Below, one piece after another: positions 26,132-34,477 of a DNA stretch of 64,000 nucleotides (position 1 is the first letter of the stretch; each line of letters opens with the position of its first letter). This stretch comes from JADKIH01 sp031417555. Lineage in GTDB: Bacteria > Bacteroidota > Bacteroidia > AKYH767-A > 2013-40CM-41-45. Under the pieces are notes generated by a model. That model saw only the letters and a list, made by a program, of their open reading frames with translations, did not search any database and was not told the origin of the DNA. The stretch spans positions 1-64,000 of the forward strand of contig JANOVV010000009.1 in assembly GCA_031417555.1 (NCBI GenBank), in the 5' to 3' direction. The translations under genes and the position numbers were made by a program.

Positions 26132-28096
26132 ATGAAAAAGAATATTTTTATAAAGATTTCTCTTATAGCAATTAGTGCTATACTTATACAATCCTGTAAA
26201 CCTAAAGGCGCAACAGAAGTTGTAAATAATGATGCTGCACAAAAAGCATATGTAGCTCCCGGTAAATATGATGAATTCTATAATTTCGTTTCGGGAGGCT
26301 TTAGCGGTCAACTTAATGTTTATGGTCTTCCATCGGGTCGATTATTAAAAATTGTTCCTGTATTCTCACTTAACCCTGAAAATGGTTATGGATACAGTGA
26401 AGAAACAAAACCTATGCTCAATACTACACATGGAATGATGCCATGGGATGATCTTCACCACACAGAACTTTCCCAAACGAATGGAGAAGTAGATGGCCGT
26501 TGGATATTTTGTAACGGAAATAATACTCCACGTGTAGCTCGTGTTAATTTAGCTACATTTCGTACTGAAGAAATAATTGAACTTCCAAATAGTGCCGGAA
26601 ATCACTCTTCTCCGTTTATTACTGAAAACACCGAATATGTAATTGCCGGTACGCGCTTTAGTGTTCCTATTGGAGACAAAACAGATGTTTCAATTGATTC
26701 TTATAAAGAGAACTTCAAAGGAACGGTAAGTTTTATTGGTGTAGATAAAACAACAGGACATATGAGCATTTCATTTCAGCTTTTATTACCACCTGTTAAT
26801 TTCGATTTAAGTCATGCCGGTAAAGGTCCTTCACATGGATGGTTTTTCTTTTCTTGTTATAATTCTGAAAAAGCTAATTCCCTGCTCGAAGTAAATGCTT
26901 CACAAAAAGATAAAGATTTTATTATGGCTGTAAATTGGAAAAAAGCTGAAGAATATGTTGCCGCCGGAAAGGGAAAAAAGACAATCTCTAATTACGCTCA
27001 TAATGTCTTTGATGAAAAAAAACAAATGGCTACTTCTGAAATATTAAAAGAAGTATTGGTTCTTGATCCGAAAGAATTGAAAGATATGGTTTATTTCATG
27101 CCTTGTCCTAAATCACCACATGGATGCGATGTTGATCCAACCGGTGAATATATTGTAGGTAGTGGAAAGCTGGCAGCACTTATTCCTGTTTTTTCTTTTA
27201 CAAAAATGCAAAAAGCCATAGCTGACAAACAATTCGATGGCGAGTATGATGGCATTCCGGTTTTAAAATATGAATCTGTATTATATGGCGAAGTAAAAAA
27301 ACCCGGCTTAGGACCTCTACATACTGAGTTCGACGCTAATGGAAATGCATATACTTCATTCTTTGTTTCTTCCGAAATAGTAAAATGGAATATTAAAGAC
27401 CTGAAAGTTCTTGACAGAGTTCCAACTTATTATTCTATCGGTCACTTATGTGTTCCGGGTGGAGACAGCAGAAAACCATTTGGTAAATACGTTGTAGCAT
27501 ATAATAAAATTACAAAAGATCGATACTTGCCTACTGGACCAGAACTTGCACAAAGCGCGCAATTGTATGATATTTCCGGAGATAAAATGCAATTAATTCT
27601 CGACTTCCCTACGGCTGGCGAACCACATTATGCACAAGCTTGCCCTGCAGATATTATAACCAAAAACTCAGTAAAAATTTATAAGATCGAAGACAATATG
27701 AATCCTTACGCAACAAAAGGTGAAAAAGAAGCTAAAGTTGTTCGCGAAGGAAAAAAAGTTCATGTGTATATGACTGCCATTCGTTCTCATTTTGTTCCAG
27801 ATAATATTGAAGGAATAAAATTAGGTGATGAGGTGTATTTCCATGTTACAAATCAAGAACAGGATTGGGATGTACCACACGGATTTGCAATTAAAGGCGC
27901 TGTTAATTCAGAGTTATTAATCATGCCAGGTGAAACTTCTACATTGAAGTGGATACCTCTCGAAACAGGTGTATTCCCTATGTATTGTACTGATTTTTGC
28001 AGTGCTTTACATCAGGAAATGCAAGGTTATGTTCGTGTATCTCCTGCCAATAGTAATAGCCCAATCTCATTTAGTACCGGTAAAAAAGCAAAATAA
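26132..28096 (+). CDS. nosZ: Nitrous oxide reductase, clade II (Sec-type)
   Basis: Reduces N2O to N2 in the periplasm. The 654-aa precursor has a Sec/lipoprotein signal peptide (LIQSC, Cys22) with no twin-arginine motif, the hallmark of clade II. The seven-bladed propeller that holds the CuZ cluster includes HGMMPWDDLHHTE and the CPKSPHGCDVDPTGEY segment. The C-terminal cupredoxin domain binds CuA through Cys619, Cys623, His627 and Met630 in MYCTDFCSALHQEM. No nosR is present, as expected for clade II. A strong hairpin after the gene probably makes nosZ the most abundant message of the operon. Confidence 0.97.
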   Translation: MKKNIFIKISLIAISAILIQSCKPKGATEVVNNDAAQKAYVAPGKYDEFYNFVSGGFSGQLNVYGLPSGRLLKIVPVFSLNPENGYGYSEETKPMLNTTHGMMPWDDLHHTELSQTNGEVDGRWIFCNGNNTPRVARVNLATFRTEEIIELPNSAGNHSSPFITENTEYVIAGTRFSVPIGDKTDVSIDSYKENFKGTVSFIGVDKTTGHMSISFQLLLPPVNFDLSHAGKGPSHGWFFFSCYNSEKANSLLEVNASQKDKDFIMAVNWKKAEEYVAAGKGKKTISNYAHNVFDEKKQMATSEILKEVLVLDPKELKDMVYFMPCPKSPHGCDVDPTGEYIVGSGKLAALIPVFSFTKMQKAIADKQFDGEYDGIPVLKYESVLYGEVKKPGLGPLHTEFDANGNAYTSFFVSSEIVKWNIKDLKVLDRVPTYYSIGHLCVPGGDSRKPFGKYVVAYNKITKDRYLPTGPELAQSAQLYDISGDKMQLILDFPTAGEPHYAQACPADIITKNSVKIYKIEDNMNPYATKGEKEAKVVREGKKVHVYMTAIRSHFVPDNIEGIKLGDEVYFHVTNQEQDWDVPHGFAIKGAVNSELLIMPGETSTLKWIPLETGVFPMYCTDFCSALHQEMQGYVRVSPANSNSPISFSTGKKAK

Positions 28097-28103
28097 TATT
28101 TAT

Positions 28104-28135
28104 ATCGGGAGGCATAATGCCTCCCGATTTTTTTT
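28104..28135 (+). terminator. Terminator or attenuator after nosZ
   Basis: A perfect 11-bp G+C-rich stem (28104-28114 with 28118-28128) has a 3-nt loop and is followed by a run of T. It lies 9 bp before the next nos gene, so it likely attenuates nosL-D-F-Y relative to nosZ. Confidence 0.9.
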
Positions 28136-28143
28136 GAAACTAA

Positions 28144-29178
28144 ATGAACCTAATGAAATCAAAAATTACAGGAACCGGAAATAGAATTGCTATTATCTTT
28201 TCATCTTTATTACTAATGGGAGCTTTAATGTTTCCAATTTGGAAAATTGATTTATCAGCACCACAATATCCGGAAGGATTATCTCTAAAAATCTGGGCCA
28301 ATAAACTAACCGGAAATATTGAAACAGTAAATGGATTAAATCATTATATAGGAATGAAAACATTACATGCAGAAGAATTTATAGAATTCAAAGTTTTGCC
28401 GGGCATTTTAATATTCTTTAGTTTATTCGGAATGGCTGTAGGTTTCATTAATAATAGAAAATTACTTTATGTATGGATGGTAATGTTTTTGATTTTTTCT
28501 GCCATATCAATGGCCGACTTTTATTATTGGGAATATAATTACGGACACAACCTTGATCCTACTGCTCCAATACAGGTTCCCGGCATGGCTTATCAACCTC
28601 CATTAATTGGATACAAACAAATGCTAAACTTCGGTGCTTTTTCAATTCCTGATATCGGCGGTTGGTTCTTTATTGGAAGTGGTTTTTTTATGTTTATTTT
28701 AACATTCATTCAATGGAAAAAAAATAAAAAGAAATTAACGAAATTGTCTTCTACATTAACAACTGCAATGATATTGGTATTTACTTTGAACGCCTGCTCC
28801 AATGAAATTAGGCCAATTAATTATGGTAAAGACAATTGCAACTATTGTAAAATGACCATCATAGATAAAAAATTTGGCGTTGAAATTGTTTCTCAAAAAG
28901 GAAAAATATTTTTTATGGATGATCTTACTTGTGCTCAACAATTTGTTAAAGAAGGGAGTATTGACATAAATCATATTAAAGAGGTTTATATAAATAATTT
29001 CAAGGGTCCCGGACAATTAATAAATTTTAAACATTCTTTTTTAGTAAAAAACCCTTCATTAGGAAGCCCGATGGGTGGTAATTTGGCAGCTTTTTCAACA
29101 ATTGAAGATGCTAATCAATATATAAAATCAAATGGAGGCGAAACTATTGCTTTTCAAAATGTAATTTCGCTGAAATGA
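28144..29178 (+). CDS. nosL: Membrane protein fused to NosL copper chaperone
   Basis: A single open frame of 344 aa with two parts. Residues 1-200 carry about four membrane segments and a loop around residues 35-85; similar proteins are often encoded separately in clade II nos clusters. Residues about 205-344 are NosL, the Cu(I) lipoprotein that feeds copper to NosZ. It keeps its own hydrophobic stretch and lipobox-like LNAC (Cys218), the metal-site motif NCNYCKM (Cys232, Cys235) and the conserved SPMGGNLAAF. An internal Met (ATG at 28768) could start NosL separately. Whether the chain is cleaved at Cys218 is unknown. Confidence 0.88.
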   Translation: MNLMKSKITGTGNRIAIIFSSLLLMGALMFPIWKIDLSAPQYPEGLSLKIWANKLTGNIETVNGLNHYIGMKTLHAEEFIEFKVLPGILIFFSLFGMAVGFINNRKLLYVWMVMFLIFSAISMADFYYWEYNYGHNLDPTAPIQVPGMAYQPPLIGYKQMLNFGAFSIPDIGGWFFIGSGFFMFILTFIQWKKNKKKLTKLSSTLTTAMILVFTLNACSNEIRPINYGKDNCNYCKMTIIDKKFGVEIVSQKGKIFFMDDLTCAQQFVKEGSIDINHIKEVYINNFKGPGQLINFKHSFLVKNPSLGSPMGGNLAAFSTIEDANQYIKSNGGETIAFQNVISLK

Positions 29179-29187
29179 TTTCTCCTA

Positions 29188-30432
29188 ATGGTAAAAACTA
29201 TCTTTTGTTGCCTTATCTACTTCTTATTTTTTCTACTACTACCTGTTAAGGGTCGTAATTATTTAGTAAACCCTACTTTTAGTTCTTCAAGATTAAACAC
29301 AATTGCTAAAAACGCTGTTGCTGGCGATAGTCTCACGTTTAAAAATGGACATTACTTGATTAACAATCTGGTAATCGAAAAACCTTTAGTTCTTATTGGA
29401 GAAAATCATCCCACGCTGGACGGTGGAAACAAATATCAAATAATTAGTATCGCTTCAGATAATGTAATTATTAACGGGTTTAAATTCATTAATACCGGAT
29501 TTTCAGATATGAATGAATTAAGCGCCATTCATATTCAGAATTCAAGAAATATTATCATAAAAAATAATATATTAGAAAATGTTTTCTTTGGTATTTATTG
29601 TCTGAATGCTTCCCATTGCATTATTCAGGGAAATCACATCAAATCATATTCAGAACATGAACTTCAATCAGGAAATGGTATTCATTGCTGGAAATCAGAT
29701 TCAATGTACATTTCCAATAATTATATTACCGGGCAAAGGGATGGAATATATTTTGAATTTGTAACAAATTCATTCATTAAAAATAATTTTAGCGAAAATA
29801 ATTTACGATATGGATTACATTTTATGTTTTCCCATCAAAATGTATACACAGGAAATACTTTTAATTTCAATGGTGCTGGCGTGGCAGTAATGTATTCCCA
29901 CAAAGTAACAATGACAGAAAATGTATTTTCTCAAAACCAAGGAGAATCGTCGTATGGAATACTTATGAAAGATATTTCTGATAGTCAAGTAGAGAAAAAT
30001 CATTTTTCAAAAAATACAATTGGAATTTATATGGAAGGCACCAGTAGAATTGAAGTAAAAAATAACACATTTGAAAGTAATGGTTGGGCTTTCAAAATTC
30101 AGGCTAGTTGTTCAGACATAATCGTCATAAAAAATAAATTTATCGGAAACACTTTTGATGTCGCAACCAATGGGAGTTTGGTTTTAAATAAATTTATAAA
30201 TAATTATTGGGATAAATACGAAGGTTATGATTTGAATAAAGACGGAATCGGTGATATTCCATACCGGCCGGTTAGCTTATACTCCATTATTGCAGAAAGA
30301 ATGCCTTACAGTATTATGCTGTTTCGTAGCTTTATTGTTATGCTTTTAGAAAAAACCGAAAAAGCAGTTCCTGGTTTAACTCCTGTTGATTTAAAAGATG
30401 ATAAACCTCTGATGAAAACTATTGCATTATGA
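29188..30432 (+). CDS. nosD: NosD, periplasmic CuZ-assembly protein
   Basis: A 414-aa exported protein with a signal peptide (FFLLLPVKG end) and a right-handed beta-helix made of repeating Asn-rich strands (for example SRNIIIKNNILENVFFGIY and later copies), spanning about residues 100-330. NosD works with the NosFY ABC transporter to deliver sulfur for the CuZ cluster of NosZ. The end shows the conserved IGDIPYRPVSLYS segment. It starts 9 bp after the NosL fusion, and its stop overlaps the nosF start by 4 bp (ATGA). Confidence 0.94.
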   Translation: MVKTIFCCLIYFLFFLLLPVKGRNYLVNPTFSSSRLNTIAKNAVAGDSLTFKNGHYLINNLVIEKPLVLIGENHPTLDGGNKYQIISIASDNVIINGFKFINTGFSDMNELSAIHIQNSRNIIIKNNILENVFFGIYCLNASHCIIQGNHIKSYSEHELQSGNGIHCWKSDSMYISNNYITGQRDGIYFEFVTNSFIKNNFSENNLRYGLHFMFSHQNVYTGNTFNFNGAGVAVMYSHKVTMTENVFSQNQGESSYGILMKDISDSQVEKNHFSKNTIGIYMEGTSRIEVKNNTFESNGWAFKIQASCSDIIVIKNKFIGNTFDVATNGSLVLNKFINNYWDKYEGYDLNKDGIGDIPYRPVSLYSIIAERMPYSIMLFRSFIVMLLEKTEKAVPGLTPVDLKDDKPLMKTIAL

Positions 30433-31142
30433 TTGTAATTGAAAACCTCAATAAAAAATTTGGGAAATTAACTGCATTAAACCTGATCAATTTATCAATT
30501 AGCGATGGAGGCTGCATTTCCTTAATTGGTCCTAATGCTTCCGGGAAAACCACATTAATAAAAACCATGCTGGGCTTGGTAATTCCTGACTCCGGTAATA
30601 TATTAATAAATGGAAAAACAATTATTGGCGAATGGAGCTATCGTACTGACATTGGATATATGCCACAAATAGGAAGATACCCCGACAACATGACAATCGG
30701 ACAATTATTTGAAATGATTATTGATATACGTAAAACATCATGGGATAAATGTAATACTGATTTAATTAAAGACTTTGAAATTGAAAAAATAAACACCAAA
30801 AGACTTGGAACCCTTTCGGGAGGTACAAGACAAAAAATAAGTGCTTGTCTTGCTTTTCTTTTTAATCCTAAAATATTAATTCTGGATGAACCCACTGCAG
30901 GTTTAGATCCTGTTTCAACCGAAATTCTTAAAGAAAAAATACTTAAAGAGAAAATTAAAAATAAATTAATATTAATCACTTCACATGTCTTAAGTGATTT
31001 GGATGATTTGGTCGATGAAGTTATTTATTTGCAGGAAGGAAAAATAAGTTTCAAAAAAAATATAGAATTAATTAAAAAAGAAACCGGGGAAGTTAAATTA
31101 TCCCGTGCTATTGCCATAGTAATGGGTTATCAAAAAGCATGA
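30429..31142 (+). CDS. nosF: NosF, ABC transporter ATPase for NosZ maturation
   Basis: A 237-aa ABC ATPase. Walker A is GPNASGKTTLI, the signature is LGTLSGGTRQK, Walker B is ILILDEPTAGLDP, and the switch His is in LITSHVLSD. It energises the NosY permease, and with NosD forms the NosDFY complex that supports CuZ assembly. The start overlaps nosD and the stop overlaps nosY, each by 4 bp, showing translational coupling. Confidence 0.95.
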   Translation: MIVIENLNKKFGKLTALNLINLSISDGGCISLIGPNASGKTTLIKTMLGLVIPDSGNILINGKTIIGEWSYRTDIGYMPQIGRYPDNMTIGQLFEMIIDIRKTSWDKCNTDLIKDFEIEKINTKRLGTLSGGTRQKISACLAFLFNPKILILDEPTAGLDPVSTEILKEKILKEKIKNKLILITSHVLSDLDDLVDEVIYLQEGKISFKKNIELIKKETGEVKLSRAIAIVMGYQKA

Positions 31143-31906
31143 CGAAAATCTTCAAATATGTTTTATTAGATATTTTAAAGAATAAAATTATTCTTTTCTA
31201 TACTGCTGCTTTATTAATCATAAGCCTAAGTATTTTTAATATTTCAGAAACTACTGAGAAAGCTATTATTAGTTTACTAAATATAGAATTAATTGTGCTG
31301 CCATTAATTTGTGGAGTTTTTTCAACGATTTATTTTTATAACTCTACAGAATTTATAGAGCTACTCGTAGCTCAACCTTTAAAAAGAAAAATAATTTTCA
31401 GAAGCATTCTTTCAGGCCTTGTCACAGCATTAAGTTTAGCTTTCATTATTGGAACAGGAATACCGCTAATACTTTATTCCAGCGATAAAACCAGTTTGAT
31501 TTTCCTTTTATCGGGAATTGCATTAACGGCGTGTTTCACAGCTTTTGCATTAGTTGCTGCTGTCTTTACAAAGGACAAAGCAAAGGGCATAGGTGTAACA
31601 ATTTTGTTATGGTTTTACTTTACTTTAATTTATGATGGAATAATTTTATTCCTCCTTTTCCAATTCAGTGATTATCCTATAGAAAAATACATGATAACCA
31701 TGTCGTGCCTGAATCCAATTGACCTGGTCAGGATACTAATTCTGTTAAAAATCGACATCGCTGCAATATTAGGTTATACCGGTGCGATCTTCAAAGATTT
31801 TTTCGGAAACACAGGAGGAACAATTCTTTCAGGAAGTATTCTTTTAAGTTGGTTTGTGATACCAGCATGGATTGCTTTGAGAAAATTTAATAGGAAAGAT
31901 CTTTAA
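31139..31906 (+). CDS. nosY: NosY, ABC permease for NosZ maturation
   Basis: A 255-aa ABC-2-type permease with about six membrane segments. Family features: the N-terminal IFKYVLLDILKNKIILFYT, the loop LLVAQPLKRKIIFRSI, and the final hydrophobic helix before the basic C-terminus. It completes the cytochrome c-nosZ-nosL-nosD-nosF-nosY unit. Its 3' end converges on the response regulator gene, and the 105-bp gap between them is A+T rich without a clear hairpin. Confidence 0.94.
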   Translation: MTKIFKYVLLDILKNKIILFYTAALLIISLSIFNISETTEKAIISLLNIELIVLPLICGVFSTIYFYNSTEFIELLVAQPLKRKIIFRSILSGLVTALSLAFIIGTGIPLILYSSDKTSLIFLLSGIALTACFTAFALVAAVFTKDKAKGIGVTILLWFYFTLIYDGIILFLLFQFSDYPIEKYMITMSCLNPIDLVRILILLKIDIAAILGYTGAIFKDFFGNTGGTILSGSILLSWFVIPAWIALRKFNRKDL

Positions 31907-32011
31907 AATCAAATTACAAAAAATTAAATATTCGAACAATATGAATCATTGATAGAATATTCCAACATTTATTTATTCTTGCTTTTAACTTTTTCTATTG
32001 AAAAAATAATT

Positions 32012-33070
32012 TCAGTTTCTTAATTGCGAAAGTTTTTCAAAATTTATTAAAGAAATTAATCCGCCTTTTATCTCGATCAGTTTTTCTTCCTTAAAATCAC
32101 TTAATGTTCTAATTGTTGTTTCAGTTGCTGTTCCGGAAAGATTTGCCAAATCTTCCCGTGAAATATTAATACTGAAATTTTCATTATTGTCTTTCTTATA
32201 TCGGTTATACAAAGCAACCAATGCATCAGCAACCCTTTTTCTAACTGAATTGTAAGCAAGTTTAACAAGTTGCTCTTCTTTTTCCGCAAGATTATCTGAA
32301 AGCATTTTTATAAATTTTCTCGAAACCTGAGAATTTTGAAATAGAAGCGAATAGAAATCTTCCTTAGGAATAAAACACACTTCACATTCATCTAACGCTT
32401 CGGCAGTTTCAGAATATTTTGATTCATCCATTAATGCCAGGTAACCGAAAAAATCACCTTCTTTATAAAGGTCTGTTATAAATTCTTTACCCATTTCATG
32501 GGTCTTGAATATTTTCACTTTCCCGCTATTTAAGAAATAAATACCCTTCGGAAAAGAACCTTCTTTATAAATACTTTCATGTTTTTTAAATTTATGAATT
32601 TCTCGGTTATCTGAAAGTTTTTTCAAATCTTCTATTCCCTTAGCACCTTTAATAAATTCATTAAGGCCATCAATATTTTTTGAAAATTCTTTTCTGATTA
32701 AATCAGCTTTTTTAAGTCGGCTTTCGATTGCATTGAGTAATTCAATGTCATCAAATGGTTTTGTTAAATAATCGTCTGCTCCCATTTCCATTCCTTTTCG
32801 CATATCACTACGTTCCGCTTTGGCAGTAAGAAATATGAATGGAATATTTTCGGTCTCTGTATTTTTTGAAAGCAAATGAAGTACACCATAACCATCCAAA
32901 ATTGGCATCATGATGTCACAAATTATCAAATCCGGTTTTTCTTTTTGAGCAAGTTCTACTCCTTCTTTTCCATTCTTTGCTGTAAAAACATTGTAATTTG
33001 CTAATTCAAGAATTTCAGCGGTATTTTCCCGCATATCATTATTATCCTCTATTAAAAGTATTTTTTTCAT
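32012..33070 (-). CDS. Response regulator with CRP/FNR DNA-binding output
   Basis: A 352-aa fusion: a receiver domain (residues 1-120, phosphoacceptor Asp52 in ICDIMMPILDG), a cyclic-nucleotide-type beta-barrel (about 150-265) and a CRP/FNR helix-turn-helix (about 285-345). No N-terminal Fe-S cysteine cluster like that of E. coli FNR is visible, so oxygen would have to be sensed by the partner kinase. The recognition helix has Glu317 and Arg321 spaced E-x3-R as in CRP (E181/R185) and FNR (E209/R213), consistent with binding TGAT-N4-ATCA boxes. It overlaps the kinase gene by 4 bp and is my candidate master regulator of the 25-59 kb region. Confidence 0.92.
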   Translation of the reverse strand: MKKILLIEDNNDMRENTAEILELANYNVFTAKNGKEGVELAQKEKPDLIICDIMMPILDGYGVLHLLSKNTETENIPFIFLTAKAERSDMRKGMEMGADDYLTKPFDDIELLNAIESRLKKADLIRKEFSKNIDGLNEFIKGAKGIEDLKKLSDNREIHKFKKHESIYKEGSFPKGIYFLNSGKVKIFKTHEMGKEFITDLYKEGDFFGYLALMDESKYSETAEALDECEVCFIPKEDFYSLLFQNSQVSRKFIKMLSDNLAEKEEQLVKLAYNSVRKRVADALVALYNRYKKDNNENFSINISREDLANLSGTATETTIRTLSDFKEEKLIEIKGGLISLINFEKLSQLRN

Positions 33071-34290
33071 TGCTTAAATTTTATTAAAAATGTAGTGCCT
33101 TTCATTTCTTCGCTTTTAAATTCAATTTTTCCCTCCATAAGTTCAGCATATTTTGCAACAATATTTAATCCTAATCCTGTTCCTTGAATATGAGTTGCAT
33201 TACGACCTCTGAAAAATCTCTCAAAAAGATGTTTTTGATCTTCCGGAGAAATTCCAATACCAAAATCCTGAACAACTATACTAATTTTTGAATCAAAACA
33301 TTCTGTTTTTATAATTACGGGCTTCCCTTCAGGAGCAAACTTGATTGCATTAGAAATCAAATTAAATAAAATATTTTTTAACAACTTTTTATCCAAGAAA
33401 ACATTGGTTTTTCCAACTGACTCATACATTAATTTCTGCCCCTCTTTTGCAAGTGGTTGTATTTCCAAAATAATTTCAGAAATATAACCGGCAATATCAA
33501 ATTCTTCAGGTACACATAGAACTTTTCCTTCTTCCAATTTACTTACGGAAAGAAAATCATTTAAAATATCGGTTAAGTCGCTAATGGCAGATTTAATCCG
33601 GCTGATGTGTTTTTTCTGTTTATCTTTTTCATTTAATTCTCCGTATTTTGTCACCAATGAAAGTGATGACATTATAGTTGCCAAAGGTGTACGAAATTCG
33701 TGAGAGGCCATCGAAACAAAACGGGATTTTAATTCATTCAATTCTCTTTCCTTTTCAAGTGCTTCATTCAAATCATTCTGAGTCCTTTCAAGTTCTGCAA
33801 CAGCTTCTTCCAGAACTAGTGTTCTGTTCTTAACTTGTTTTTCAAGATCTGCCGAATAATTTTTAAAATCATCTTCCGCTTTTTTTCGAAGAGTAATATC
33901 AACAATAAAAGCAATAACAAATTTACCATCACTACTATTATAAGGGCTTAAACTAATTTCGATTGGAAATTCTGTGCCATCCTTTCTTAATCCAAAAAGT
34001 TCCAATCCAATACCCATCGATCTGGCATGTGGGTTTTTATGAAATCTCGAACGGTGTTCCTGATGATTCTTTTCATGTCTTTGAGGAACAAGAATTTCAA
34101 TCTTTTTTCCCAAGAGTTCATTATCATCATAACCAAATAGTTTTTCTGCACTAGGATTAATGCGTACAATAAACCCTTTATCATCAATCACGAGAATACC
34201 CTCCGTGGCATAAAAGAAAAGGGCTGAATTGCCTTCATTACCATCCATAGCTTCAAAAATTAATAAATTTTCCTCGGCTAAGTTAGTCAT
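33067..34290 (-). CDS. PAS-domain sensor histidine kinase
   Basis: A cytoplasmic kinase of 407 aa without membrane segments. The PAS domain (about 22-135) contains ILVPQRHEKNHQEH then GIGLELFGLRKDGTEFP. Aligned by eye to FixL, His76 falls at the haem-binding position, but the same residue is common in non-haem PAS domains, so haem sensing is only a possibility. A coiled linker (about 140-190) leads to HisKA (SMASHEFRTPLATIMSS, His197) and HATPase with GTGLGLNIVAKYAELMEG. It overlaps the downstream REC-FNR gene by 4 bp (ATGA), so they form a two-component pair. The ATG at 34290 abuts an FNR-type box; Met15 (34248) is another possible start. Confidence 0.9.
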   Translation of the reverse strand: MTNLAEENLLIFEAMDGNEGNSALFFYATEGILVIDDKGFIVRINPSAEKLFGYDDNELLGKKIEILVPQRHEKNHQEHRSRFHKNPHARSMGIGLELFGLRKDGTEFPIEISLSPYNSSDGKFVIAFIVDITLRKKAEDDFKNYSADLEKQVKNRTLVLEEAVAELERTQNDLNEALEKERELNELKSRFVSMASHEFRTPLATIMSSLSLVTKYGELNEKDKQKKHISRIKSAISDLTDILNDFLSVSKLEEGKVLCVPEEFDIAGYISEIILEIQPLAKEGQKLMYESVGKTNVFLDKKLLKNILFNLISNAIKFAPEGKPVIIKTECFDSKISIVVQDFGIGISPEDQKHLFERFFRGRNATHIQGTGLGLNIVAKYAELMEGKIEFKSEEMKGTTFLIKFKQ

Positions 34291-34304
34291 TTGATTTCTA
34301 TCAA
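34291..34304. promoter_or_regulatory. Perfect FNR-consensus box at the kinase start
   Basis: TTGATTTCTATCAA matches the classical TTGAT-N4-ATCAA exactly. It touches the annotated kinase start codon (34290) and lies 173 bp before the divergent ATP-cone gene. Placed so close, it would block translation initiation or transcription if bound (negative autoregulation), unless the real kinase start is Met15. Confidence 0.6.
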
Positions 34305-34477
34305 AAGTAATTTAACCCATAGCTTCTAGTATGACCATTATCATATCAACAAATGATGTTTCTCATAAATACTAAATATCTTAAAATCAATTTTGGATAT
34401 TCGGATAAAAATCTATACTATTATCAAATAGGATTATCAAATATATTTTAAAATAATAATTCACCAGGGAATTCCCA

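Noticed and set aside
25612..31906. Clade I nos cluster with nosR
   Set aside because: There is no nosR, and NosZ has a Sec/lipoprotein signal rather than a twin-arginine signal.
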